A stretch of 64,000 bases of DNA, from the NCBI RefSeq assembly GCF_016808095.1, contig NC_068971.1:24044501-24108500 (forward strand). Direction: 5' to 3'. Both the position numbers and the translations under genes were made by a program. The notes beneath the pieces are model-generated. The model saw only the letters and a program-made list of their open reading frames with translations, searched no databases and had not been told where the DNA came from. Numbering within the stretch: the first letter of the stretch is position 1; the number at the start of each line of letters is the position of its first letter. This document shows, in pieces, positions 32,741 through 44,605 of this stretch. The stretch comes from Vigna angularis (lineage: Eukaryota > Streptophyta > Magnoliopsida > Fabales > Fabaceae).

Positions 32741-35700
32741 ACTTGAGTCGTCATATACAAGCAACATATTTTTCTGCAACCACTTTACCATCAACTCTGA
32801 GCCCCAATTGTAATGACACATCTTGCAATGTAATTGTGCATTATCCTAAGGTATTTAGTACTTCAATCAAAATATTAAATCTTTTTGTTTTACTTTTCAA
32901 ATAAAGTAATGTTTGAATTTTATATTTTAGTGTAACTGGCAACGTAAAAGTTATGTATGATTATTATGTCACAAATGTGAAACCTAACCCATGTTAGTAT
33001 GGTTGGCTCTTGGAGTAGTATTAAGCCAATTTAAATCCGTAAAGATGAGGCCAAAATTTTCTTAAGAAGGAGAAATATCTAACTTTTATCATGAAGAATG
33101 TTTTGTAATACTATACATTGCTTTGTAATATAGTTGTTTGTATTGTGTACTGTTTCATGTGGAATTTATACATTGCTTTGTAATATAGTTGTTTGGTATA
33201 TATTGTGTTTTAGTTCACTAAATTTTTAGTTAATCATTTTTTTGAACAAGTTGTGGTTTCTGCTATCATTATATATTACTTTCCAAATTGTTTGGAATGT
33301 CTGACGGTTCACAAATTGTGTTTTATACAAAATCATAAATTTTATATATGTTGGCCACAAATCGATGATATATGTCTCGTCAAACCACATAAAATATGTG
33401 GCTAATTTCTATGTGATTTGTCGCGATTTAATATCGATTTATAGTATTAATCAATTAATAATGATATATTTTACATCGGTTAATAACCTCTATAATATAT
33501 TTACACTTTCTACATTGTTGCTGCATTTAATATATTTTACACTTTCTACATTGTTGGTATGTCTACATTGACTATTTAATCGATGTAATAGGTAAAAAAT
33601 AATCGATGTAAAATGTAGTTTATGTACTAGTGCAAATTGTTTTAAGAGAATTGACTTTTAATAAAAAAAAATTGGTTCATTTTACCAATAAATTAGCATT
33701 TGAATAAACTTGAAATTTGAGTTTAACATTAAATTTGAGAAGAGTTCATGAGTGATTATCATCATCTTTATTACTCGATACAGATATTTTTTTGTAGACT
33801 TTATCTGATAATTTAAAATTTTAAATATTGACCAAGATTATTTTGTAGAAATTATAAAAATCCGACAACTAACATGATTTAATAACGCTCATATATAAAA
33901 GATATTAATATGGATGTGCATATTTTATTCTATATTATTTAATAGTTATAAATTGGATGTTACACACTAAGTTAGCAATTATTTAATCTACCATCCACAT
34001 AACCTTTGTGTACTTAATAGAGAATAATGTATTATTTATTGGCCACATCAACACTAGCCATATTTCCTTTTTACGGATCATGTGATTTTAATTATAAATG
34101 AACTAAAAGAAAGAAAATATAAAATTAGAAGCCGACCACAGGAATCCCATATAAAGAATATCCGCATAGATATAGTAACCCCAACTTAATAAAAAAAAGA
34201 AAAACAGAAGATCTTGAATAAGGTTATTGTCATGGAGCTTTATTCTTATAATTCATTTGAGAATATTTACTTGTAGCTGAAGAGTGCATGACCTTTTGTT
34301 TTAGTGACCCTTCTAATAATTATTGATAAGCACTTAGGACATTTAGAAGTGAACAAAATACATAAATTCAATTAAACTATTTTAAATTTGAACTAAACAA
34401 TAAAAGTGATGTGAGGTAACTGAATTGAATTATATATATATATAATGGTTTAAATGAACTTAAGTATAGTATAGCTTGAATGAACTAAATTAAATTGAGT
34501 TACTTTAATTATTTGAGTTACCTAAATTATTTATATTAGTCAACTTATTTTAAAGTATATTTTATTAAGATGTTATATATGTTGAAGCACGTGAGTTTAT
34601 GATGTACAAAATTGTTTAGGAGCAGAGAAAATGTTGCTATTATGAGTAAGTTACTGTGTCATAAATTGTTGGTTTTGTAGAATATAGGGGTTGCCCACGT
34701 TACATTTGATTCCTTTTTTTCTGCCATCCCATTGGCCATCATTCATTTCTTCTCATAATAATGCTATTTCAACCTCTTCAAAACCTTTCTCATTACAGTT
34801 AAGTTTCATGTTTACTGTTGCTATCACCCCCTGCTTCAATTATTCTAACTTCTATTTATTTTTATTTATTTCATACATACAAAAAAGAAAGAAAAAAAAT
34901 GCAATTTGTGTATTTTACACTAATTTCACCACCATGTTGAGAATATTTGAAAAAATATGCAGAAGGATCTTAAATAATTGAGACAGAAAAATGAATAGAC
35001 ATAATCAATATCTAAACAGAAAGATAAACAGTATTATTTTTTATCCCTATTTATAATAATAATTTAATATTTTCTGTTTATTTTTTAAATATGGTTTTTA
35101 TATTTTTTTAAAAGGAATCGATAAGTCTTTTTCCACTGACATATATTAATATCATCTCTCACTTTTTCATGTATTTATCGTTCAGGAATAGAAAGGGAGG
35201 GTTGGGATTAACTCTGAATCTTTATAAAATAAATGTACAGACCATATTAAATAAAAAAATAATTAAATCATTCATACAAATATAAAACCAAAAAGTACTA
35301 TTAAACCTAAAAATATATTTGAACTTTTAAATGTAAAATAAAATAATAAAATTGAATTACGTACGTGTAAAATAATGGAGATAAAAAAAACTTACTAAAT
35401 AGAAAAAGTGAACTTTAAATTTAATTCAACAATTTGTATCTACTTATATATTATGAATTAATTTTATTTTTAGTCAAATGAAATTAAAAAGAAATTATGA
35501 TTATTATTTTTTTTATCGTAATTGAGTTGTTCTTTATGTGAATTGGGTGCACTAGTTAGTGTTAAACTCTGGAATGAAAAGTTCTGGAAAGCATTCTGAC
35601 GAAAAGATAAATTGTTCTGACCTAGTCTTATGATTGGATAACTTGTTCTTTTTTCCCTTTGGGTGTTCGAAACTAACTACAAGTTTGGGTATATGAAGGA

Positions 35701-36524
35701 CAATTTTTAAACCTCTTTCTATTAACTGTTTGTCAGTGGGAAATCTCACTTTATTTACTTACCCAAACTTGTCAAAGTATGAATAACCAAAAACGTAATG
35801 CCATACATACATAAACCAAAAATTCTAGACCTTCCATTAGTCACACTAGGTTGGTACCACTAACGATACACGTTTATAAATGTACCATTTTACTGTAACA
35901 CCTCATGCTAATGCTACCATCCAAATAGGGTTTAGTCTGTACTGTATAGGATATATGGTATCATGTCTCACGTGGATCGTTGTAGCTAATTTTCCAGACA
36001 CCATGCTAATCCATCATCTTCAACCCTGTTTTCTTCTCTCCACTTGCCTTCCATAAATTATATACTGCAAATATTTATCAGATACCAACAAGAGATCGTG
36101 ACTCACATATAAACATCACACTAAATAAATCTAATATATATTCATGACTTTCTAATAATAACAATAACAAAATCTAATAAATGTATCTATCTCCTCTTGT
36201 TGTTGAACTAGAGAACACGAACAAAATGAAACTACAAAAACTTAGATATTTTTGAAAATTTTAACTCTAATATTGAGCAACTTCTTTTTTTCATCAATAC
36301 TTACTCCTTTCTTTAGTTCCCTTTCACCTCTCCTATACATTTCTAAAATTGTTTCCCTAAAAAGCTTCTAATGCGCCTTTACTATGTTAAACTCCCCTCT
36401 TAATAAGGAAATTAGAAAATTATAATTTTATTGTTATTATTTCCTCTTAATTTTCATTGCATATTTATATTTATGCTAATTTAAAATTATTTTAATTGTT
36501 TTAACTATTGTAAAACTACATAAC
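32741..36524. other. AT-rich intergenic DNA with a possible CACTA right end at 33632
   Basis: No gene recognised. At 33590-33632 the sequence ends ...ATGTAAAATGTAGTTTATGTACTAGTG. Its reverse complement starts CACTAGTACATAAAC, like the right terminus of a CACTA transposon. ATCGATGTAA-type repeats lie upstream, but no left end was found. The minus-strand ORF at 35749-35552 (65 codons) has no recognised similarity. TA runs occur at about 34431-34444. Confidence 0.4.
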
Positions 36525-38960
36525 TGTGAGAACTTGAAAATTAAGATTTAAAAGAGTGAATTAGTGCACTAAACTAATAGAACCAGATTGAGTATTTTAA
36601 AATAAATATGAATTTCTGAACAGCCTGGTTCATTAGCCTATTCTCATTCTCTCTTTAAAAACTCAGTTCCTCAAGTTCTTTGTCCTCTCTCTACCACACC
36701 TCTGTCTTCTCTCTTTCAGTCCTCTTCACTAAGCCACTGGATTTTCGTTTAGGTGACGCCAAAACGTCTGCAACGTAGAGAGCTTCGAAACCATCCGATT
36801 CGTTTTGGGTTCTAAGCTGGTAAGTCCCCCCATGCAACCTCCTATTTATTCTTGAACGGAGACGTACAATTTTGTTTGTTGCATGTACTTTCTTGCTTTC
36901 CCTTCTTCCATTTCTACTCGGTCCTAGCTCTAAGAGCTGTTTCCATCACCATTTCGGTGGTTGTAGGGAACTGTTTAGGTCCTTGCTGTATGAGGTACTG
37001 TTAGGGCTTTCCAACGAGCTATGCTGTTCAGTCAAGCCACTCTGAGGTAAGGGGAGCTAGAACACTTTCTTATAAGTTGTTATATGTTAGGTGTATGGAC
37101 TGATTTCTGCATCATTGTGCTGTTTGAGTTGCGTTTTTATGTTTTGAGTGTATGGAATGATATGTGTTGAAATGTTAATATGTGAGTCTGTGAACTAATG
37201 CTTGTGAACTGATTTAAACGTATTGTGTGACTGCAACTGAGGATGTTAGATAAGTAAAATCTGAGGTAACAGCTGTATGTTGAAAGATTAAGAGGATTGG
37301 TAGTGTTTTAGGTCACCTTGAGAGGAAGTGAGGTAGTGATTTTGGGAAGTAGGGGTTCTGGGCACATTTGGGCTGTTGGAAAATCTTAGGCAAGTCAATT
37401 GTGACTTATTAGGATCATAAAACTGGACTAAAATAAGTTACAAGTGGTAGAATTGGATTTGGGTTCCTAAGTTGTCGATTTTGGTGTTCTAGAGTAGAAT
37501 TTTAGTCTAAATCAATTTAGAATTGTAGTAGAGATGTTTATAATCATCTAGACAAGTTTAATTAGGAGTAATACAGTAATTAAGGGTGTTAGAAATTGGA
37601 TAAGAGACCTAGAAATGGTAAGGGCTGGTGTGAGTGTATGATTCTGCAGAATTCGTGTGCAGATTATGCAGTCCCGCTGTGCGAATTGTCTCGCATAGCG
37701 AGACCCTCTAGAGGGTGCTCACTGTCTGGGTCATTCGCTGTGCGAATGACCAGAGGGTGTTGCTCTCTGTTTGTGGATTCGCCTAGCGAATCCGGTCGCT
37801 ATGCGACTGGTGGTGGTCTGGAAGCACTGCCAATTTAATTCGAAAGGCGAATGGGGTGCATAGCGAGAGTTTTAGGGGGGTTGGTCTCTATCTAGGCTCT
37901 CGCATAACAACCTGGGTGCGTTATGCGAGAGGTGTGAATATTGGTGCCAGTTGCGAGTTAATTCACATAGCAAATTAAGTGGGTGCACTATGCGAGGGAC
38001 ATGAGGTACAACACCTCAGCGAGTTAATTCGCCTTGCGAGTGAGGGTGCGATGTGCGAACCCTTTGAGTCTAGTCTTCTCTTTTGCTCTCTTTTTGGTTG
38101 AATCAAGTGTGTGGAATGTTTGGAATGCATAATATGATGTGGTAATGTAATTATATTGGAAGTATGTGGTTTTAAAAGTATGGTTGATGGACATAATTCC
38201 GTGGATCTCAAAGGGAGGTTACATGGTGGTGCCCTATATCATTGAACGTAATTCCATGATCTTCAAGGAGAAGATTAATGGTGGTGCCCTTAGTGTTTAG
38301 AATGATTGCATGGTAGCTCAGTCTTGGGGGTTATAGTGAAACTACAATGGTCAATCATTCTCAAGTAGAGAGGATTGAATCATGTCATTAGTAGTAGCAG
38401 GAGGTCCTAGTCTTGGGTGCTTCCAGTATGGCCCAAGGTGAGTGATAACGGACTAACCTCGTGAGTGTGGTAGGGTGAAACCCATTAGCAATGGCTTTGC
38501 AAAGCAGTAGAGGCCACCACGAGTGCATGACCCGCCATAGCTCGACAAACATTCTAAGTCTGGACGAGTCAAGTTTAAGTGCAACAAGTCATGTTTGTGT
38601 AGTGTACTATATTTGTCCTTACTTGCATGTTACATGTGATTGTTATAACATGATCATTGTATATCTAGCTCACCCTTGCTTCTGTGTTTGTGTTTTGCTT
38701 GGGTATGCTTTTCTTTTGCAATGATCATCCACTTGGATGTGAGCAGAGGTGGATGATGTGCCTCTAGAGCAGGCTCTGGAGGAAGACGACGTTGTTGCTT
38801 AGTTTAGTTAGGACTTAGTCGTCCTTATTATTTTGAAATACTATATTATGTTTAAGTTTTAAATTATGACTCAATTCGAGATGACTGTAAGCTTAACAAC
38901 TTTATTTACAATCTACTCTAACGGTTCTTTTTTATTAAAATGTGGACTTACTATATTATA
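36525..38960 (+). repeat. Possible old LTR or transcribed non-coding repeat
   Basis: GC content rises against AT-rich flanks, and the sequence starts TGTGAGAACTTG. A pyrimidine-rich leader (36640-36730) is followed by a strong splice donor (GCTG|GTAAGT at about 36820). A candidate acceptor (GTGAGCAG| at about 38746) is followed by a short open frame EVDDVPLEQALEEDDVVA and a stop. The style resembles LTRs of legume Ty3-gypsy chromoviruses, but I found no partner LTR, primer site or target duplication. It could equally be a decayed non-coding transcript. Confidence 0.35.
37668..38062. repeat. Dispersed palindromes of the TCGC(N)GCGA type
   Basis: About ten motifs in 400 bp: TCTCGCATAGCGAGA, TTCGCTGTGCGAA, ATTCGCCTAGCGAAT, GTCGCTATGCGAC, CTCGCATAAC paired with GTTATGCGAG, and TTCGCCTTGCGAG. 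The arms are complementary while the central three bases vary. Spacers are unrelated. Confidence 0.85.
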
Positions 38961-39494
38961 TGCTTCTTACATTCTAACTGCCAGCTTTATTCCTTTCTTA
39001 AAAATATTTATGTTTTCCTATAAATTTACTATTATTTTTTAACTAAAAATAATTTACATTGGTGCAGCAAAAAGTTTTAACATTGATTTTTCGTCAAAAT
39101 TATATTTCAATTTTCCAACCAAAACATATTTAAACAAGATAAAAAAAATAGAAGAAAAAGAAACTTTTGGTTTCCATTCTTAGCTAAAGCATATGCTTCT
39201 AGACTAAACTTTAGTTGTCTTCACAACCAAGCCAAAAGTAATTAGAAAAGGTTGAAAATACAAAAAATAAAACTTCAAGCGAAGAATCACTTTAAGAAAA
39301 TTTTGAGTTACCTACATATAATTATGTACATATTTGGATCTGTATAGGTAAAGTAGGTATAGATAAATTTTATCTATGAATACGTAAAGTTGAATTACAT
39401 ACGGATTTTTCATAAGTAATGCAAAAAATATTTTTCATTAATTTTCTTTATGTAAAATTCATATGTACAGTCACTACAAGAAATTGCTGGTTTA

Positions 39495-39700
39495 CCGAAG
39501 GGTATTTACAGACGGCCTCCCGGCCTTCGGTAAAAGTAATTTACCGACGATCAGTTATAGTATTACCGAAGGTCTATGATCCCTCGGTATTGAATACAAA
39601 AATAGCGCAAAATACAGGCGGCTTTGTACCGAAGGTCCTTAGGCCCTCGGTAATAAACTGGTGATTTTAAAAACTGAGGGTCCTAGGCCGTCGGTATGTT
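39495..39700. repeat. Left subterminal repeats of CACTA-1
   Basis: Several TTACCGAAGG and CC(C/T)TCGGTA motifs in both orientations (for example 39495, 39526, 39564, 39586, 39638). Confidence 0.85.
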
Positions 39701-40393
39701 TGAGGGTGAATTAAAACCAAAACTTCTGATTTCCCTCTCCCATTTCGAGCTCGTCGACGAAAGCCTATTTCCCTCTCCCTACGAATCATCTCCTCAGGCG
39801 CATTGTCTCTATCGTCACGGTTGTCCGTCGAGCTCATCCTTCATTCGGTCGTGTTAGTGAGGTGGCGTGACAGTGGTTGTCATTGACGGTTTGAGGACGG
39901 TTGGTGACTAAGGTGACTGGCGTGGAGTAGGAGGGTTGGTGACTGAGGTGTCATCTTCATTCGGTAGGCTTGGAGGTGTTGTTGAGGGATTCTCCGGGAA
40001 GGGTGTTGGTGGGCGGTGATTGGGGCATTTATTGCGGCTGCCGTGGAGTAGGGAGGGTGTTCCCGCTAGGATTGCCGTAAGGTTAGTGTTCTGTTCATTT
40101 GAATTTTAGGTTTGGGGCTTCCTCCTTAATTGATTTGTATTTGTTTTCGTGCTTCCAAATTCTTGCAATTCCTTGCAAGTCATTCTATATTGGATTGTGG
40201 TTGTGGCAGCAGGGGTGGTGCTTCGTGGATAGCGTGAGGAGGGCATTGCGGTGGTGACGTGTTGTGGACGTTGCTTTAACTAGTGGTGTAGTTGGGCTGG
40301 GTCTGCCATTGCAGAGGGTGCTGTGGAGCTTTTTATCAGGTTTGCTATCTTCCACCGCTGTAGTTAACTGCATTTAGAAGTTCCTCTTTTAGT

Positions 40394-40537
40394 TTGGATT
40401 GGTTTGTCTGGGCGTGATGGGTAGGAAAAGTGAACATCTTGAAAGTCAATGTCGCCTTTGATTCTGCTAGGCATCTTCCCTTCTGATTCATTACTTATTA
40501 GAGGCTTTGTTTGGATCACTTGGAAAACTTCTGAAAG
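40394..40537 (-). pseudogene. ABCB (MDR/PGP-type) transporter fragment captured by CACTA-1
   Basis: The minus-strand frame gives LSEVFQVIQTKPLISNES, IKGDIDFQDVHFSYPSRPDK. This is the linker just before the nucleotide-binding domain of plant B-type ABC transporters, ending in the conserved F-x-YPSRP block. The similarity stops before the Walker A motif, so only about one exon of a roughly 1250-residue protein is present. It lies wholly inside CACTA-1 and is best read as a transduplicated host fragment with no transporter function. Confidence 0.8.
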
Positions 40538-42554
40538 TCCTCTACCGTGGCTTTTCAAGCTTCCCACACGTAACCCTACACACTACCTCACCTACATACA
40601 TCCAACCAATTACCTCCAAAGTATTCTTCCGCATAAAACCAATTTCAATATTCTATTCTAATGCCAAAGTTGATTGCTTCTTCACATGGTATCTCACGGC
40701 TTTGGTCTTCCAGCAAGAATTCAATTGGAATAAGTTTCATTAAAAAAACTATGAAGTAATGGACATTAGAGCAACTAGTAATTCCAAATTAGATGTATGG
40801 TTCTTCGGTGCAGTAAAAAAAGAGCTCCACTTCCATGTACATCTTCTTATTCTCATCCAAAAGAATTTTCCCTTCTACTCTAAAGCAATTCCCGAGCACC
40901 CAACCAGCACCTATGCATGTGCTTCATTCTCCAAGCATATGAATAAGACTTCTTCTCTCCAAATTATCACCGTACACCTACCACATCTAATCACTTCTTC
41001 AATCTCAAACAAGAAAGACAATTATGTTTTCTTCCAGCCGTGAATCACCACTTCCACTACCTACTCCCATCTAATCAACAAGCTTTACATCCAAAGAAAG
41101 AAATAGAATAAACAAACGTGCTGCACCATGAGCTTCATAAATGATTAAAATACACTTCTTTCTCTCCCCAAAAACCGTGAACTAATAGGAACCATGCAAT
41201 ATTCAAGCAATATTCAAAGCCAAAACCCACTTCCTTTTCTTTTCCAAAACTGTGACACATACTTCAATTTAGTTTCCAGTTTCAATTTTTTTATTCATAA
41301 CCGTATGAGCTAGGCTTCATGGCAATGCTTTTCAGAGTTTTAATGAATGATTTGCTCTCAATAACCACTCACTTTGCCACCGTTCAACACTTCATCATTT
41401 TAGCAAAACCGAACAACCAAACTTATCCCTCCCCTGCTCATTGCCCTCCAACCAAATTGTTTTTCTGCAGAGAACTCCATCCAAGAGCAGCATCCAGCAT
41501 CTGTGTAACGTCCAGAACCTCCCAGCCACAAAAGCTTCCCAGTAACTTTCCAAAACGTTCCCCCAAAGAGTGTGTCCGTGAATGTGTGTACTAAGAGTAG
41601 TGTCCAGACTCCCAGTAGGCAGTCTTCCTCTTGTGTGTCTCTTCATTTTTAAAGGGAAAAACAACTAGCTATTGGCCATCTCTTCCGTTCAATCATGGCC
41701 CCCCCTCTCCATGTCTTCTGCCAAGCTTTTCAGTGAAGATAATATTCCCTTCAGTGGCTGCTCCCGCTTTTTATCCCAACATACGTTTTGCTGAATGCTT
41801 AGTTGTCCAAGGGCCGTGTGTGTTTTTTTTATCTTTGTTGTCGTGACTTCTCTGATGAAAGGGGTAAATCCTGAACTATCACTTGTTTACTTCAAACCTT
41901 GTGTGCACTACTTCTTCCAGCTGGAATGACTTGGGTCCATGAATGCATTTCTTTCTTCCAAATATTATGTTGTAAGTGGTGAATAGACCCCTTGGCCGTG
42001 AGCTTTGGAGTGGAAAAAGCAGATGGACGTAAAATTCCCCAAGGCATCAACTGAAACTAAATGCCAAAATGAAACCTTGAGTGGAGAATAATGCTGTGAG
42101 TAATGGCCCTTTTGATTTTGGTGTGTGTGCCAACGTGACTTGTCCATGGGCCATGCCATTATTTTCCAATCAATATTGAGACAACCGTGAACACTCCACA
42201 TGATACCAAGTCCATCTTCCATTTTGCAGTTTGAACCGAGAGCCATTCAAGAGTGGTGAAGTGTTCCTTCCAGCCGTGATGGAGCTTGGGTGTTATTTTG
42301 GTTTTGTGAAGGCCGTAAGCTTCCTTGGACGTGGCTGCTGTGTGCTCTGCTGCCATGCATTTCCATGGTTTTGCCTTACTTCAGTAAAAGAAAACAAAGC
42401 TGGTGGCTCCCAATTTTAATTCCAACTTTGTTGATTGTTTGCTCCTTCATGGGCCCTAGGCCGTGTGCTTTTGGCTTCTTTTCAGAATTTATTTCTTTGC
42501 AATCAATTGAGGCAAAAGGAATAAAAGAGTGGCCACGTATGTGTTTTTTCCCTT

Positions 42555-42805
42555 TGGAAATTACCGAGGGCTTTTGGCCTTCGGTAATTACCGAAGGCTT
42601 TTGGCCCTCGGTAATTACCGAAGGCTTTTGGCCCTCGGTAATTACTGAAGGCTTATGGCTCTCGGTAATTACCGAAGGGCAAAAGCCCTCGGTAATTGTT
42701 AGCGACAAGAGATTTACCGAAGGATTTTTGGCCGTCGATAAGCCTTCGGTAAACACCCTTTATCGACGGCTTATGGCATTTTCCGAGGGCTTCTGGCCTT
42801 CGGTA
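42555..42805. repeat. Right subterminal repeat array of CACTA-1
   Basis: Head-to-tail units of about 32 bp, each a hairpin: ATTACCGAAGGC then TTTTGG then CCCTCGGTAAT. At least five units. The repeated peptide ITEGFWPSV in one frame is a by-product. Confidence 0.9.
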
Positions 42806-43015
42806 ATGCCCTACTTTTTTGTAGTGAGTTGGCACATCTGAATGAGAACTTTTGCGAATGATATTATCTGTAGGTAATAGTACAGGATCTGTAAGTAAGT
42901 AAAAAAAAAAATTTCCTACTAATTTTATATATAGATTTGAGAAATAATTAAATATTAAAAATTAAAACTAAAGTTTAGCATTGCTTACTCTCTTAAAAAT
43001 GTTCACAGTTTTGTT

Positions 43016-44035
43016 CACTAACTCAAAAAGGAAAAAAAGGCTTACTCTAGAAAAGAAAAACGTCACTCTCTCGGAGAACCTCACATCTTAGAGAAGAAAA
43101 AGGTCATAAATCTCATGTCTTCGTTTTTCTCGCACTCATATCCAACCTAATCTTCGATGATTCTTAATTGCGTAGACCACACAAATAACCTCCATTCCAA
43201 CGACAAAATCAAAACCATATCCTCCACCGTGCCGCCTCCTCTACATAGAGAACCACCTTTACTCAAGCTTGGTGCATGTTTCTTGACTTTTAGAGCTCTC
43301 ATCCTGTGGCCACGGAGGTGTAGGTTTCTTGACTTTTGGAGCTCTCATCATGTGACCACGGAGGTGTAGGTTTCTTGACTTTTGGAGTTCTCATCTTGTG
43401 ACCACAAAATTGAAGCAAGGTGAAAAGAGAACGAACAAGTAAGACAACGGTGAAAATGAAGCAAGGTAAGGAAGAATGGAGAGGACTATAGTGATGGTGA
43501 AAATGACACCTTACAAGTGTAGCGACAACAGAGATAGGTAGAGATGCTCACGTATGTAATGACAATGGAGAAATTGTAGTGGTGTTCACATCTCATAGTT
43601 GCAGAGCAAAAGAAAGGAACTCTCAATGGCATAATGAGACAAATATCTTTACTAGAATTCTAAATATCTGAAAAATTAACTCTAGCAAAGGAATAAACTT
43701 CAGTTCTTGAAAAATCGAAGCTTATTATGTGACCAGAGATAAAATTCAAAAATAACAATGGTATTTTTAAAATTTTGAAATGACTTTAGGCTTCAGTTCT
43801 TCTGCAAATATTTTCAAAAATGTAATTTATGACATTTTTGCAATTATTTGTGAAACTATAGGTTTTAATTTTTTAAAGAATCACAACCTATATTAGTATA
43901 TGCTCAAGCTATTTTAGAATCAAAATCTATAGTTGTGCAAAAAATTTCAAAAATGTTACCATGTTTTGAAAGACTTCGTTTTTCTTGAAATCAAAGCTTA
44001 TTAGACAATTTCGAACGCATTTTTTTGCACTAGTG
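43016..44035. mobile_element. Possible small CACTA-like element
   Basis: The left end CACTAACTCAAAAAGG and the right end TTTTTTTGCACTAGTG (inverted: CACTAGTGCAAAAAAA) agree at most of 14 positions. GAAGCTTATTA / AAAGCTTATTAGAC repeats occur near the right end. The flanking triplets (GTT left, TTG right) do not match, so the boundaries are doubtful. An internal near-duplicate of about 70 bp lies at 43277-43400 (GTTTCTTGACTTTTGGAG...). No gene. Confidence 0.35.
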
Positions 44036-44605
44036 TTGCAAACATAAATAAATAAATGAATGAATAATATTAAACTATATTTTTATATAATTATAATTTA
44101 TTATTGATATTACAAGCTTACCAAAGAGTTGATGTGTCACCAAGTATTTGTGTCCAGAGGGAAATGAGACTAAAGCTCATGACTTATTTGTAAACAATAA
44201 ACTCATCTTACATGAATGCAATTTCATGGAACAAAGTTCAATGAATAACAATGAAATTGTTATTAACTAAAGTATACTAATTAATTTGAATAAATGCTAT
44301 ATCTCACTCATGTAACATGATGAATTATAAATTGTGAATATGTACATTATTATGCTTGTTCTTTTAAAATAAACTTAATAAATTGTGAATCTCACGTCAT
44401 CATGGAAGGATTTACTTAGTGAGTATGATAGTGAGCCATCATCGTGAGATATAAATAAATATCTAAGTGATAATTGTGAAACAAGATACATGAACAAAGT
44501 CATAACATAAATTACTTATTAAAAGTTATATAGGAATGTTTTTAGTTTTTTGTTTCATATTATTTTTTAAAATATTTGTATTACGTATAAATATAAAATC
44601 TTAAA

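Larger units (their letters stand above)
39472..42826. mobile_element. CACTA-1: 3.36-kb non-autonomous CACTA (En/Spm) element
   Basis: Starts CACTACAAGAAATTG and ends TTTTTTGTAGTG, flanked by a perfect 3-bp duplication AGT (39469-39471 and 42827-42829). Both subterminal regions are packed with ACCGAAGG/CCTTCGGT repeats, the usual binding sites for TNPA-type proteins. No transposase is inside. Between about 39730 and 42540 lies unrelated sequence that includes an ABC-transporter fragment (40394-40537). The remaining interior, with UTR-like CT-rich stretches, is not recognised. Confidence 0.92.

Noticed and set aside
35552..35749. 65-codon minus-strand ORF
   Set aside because: No recognisable similarity and no splice partners found.
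37596..37838. 80-codon plus-strand ORF
   Set aside because: It spans the palindromic TCGC...GCGA repeats and has no family features.
36525..38960. Confident solo-LTR call
   Set aside because: No matching target duplication or partner LTR, so kept only as a low-confidence repeat.
42290..42841. 183-codon ORF with repeated ITEGFWPSV
   Set aside because: A translation of the CACTA-1 subterminal repeats in one frame.
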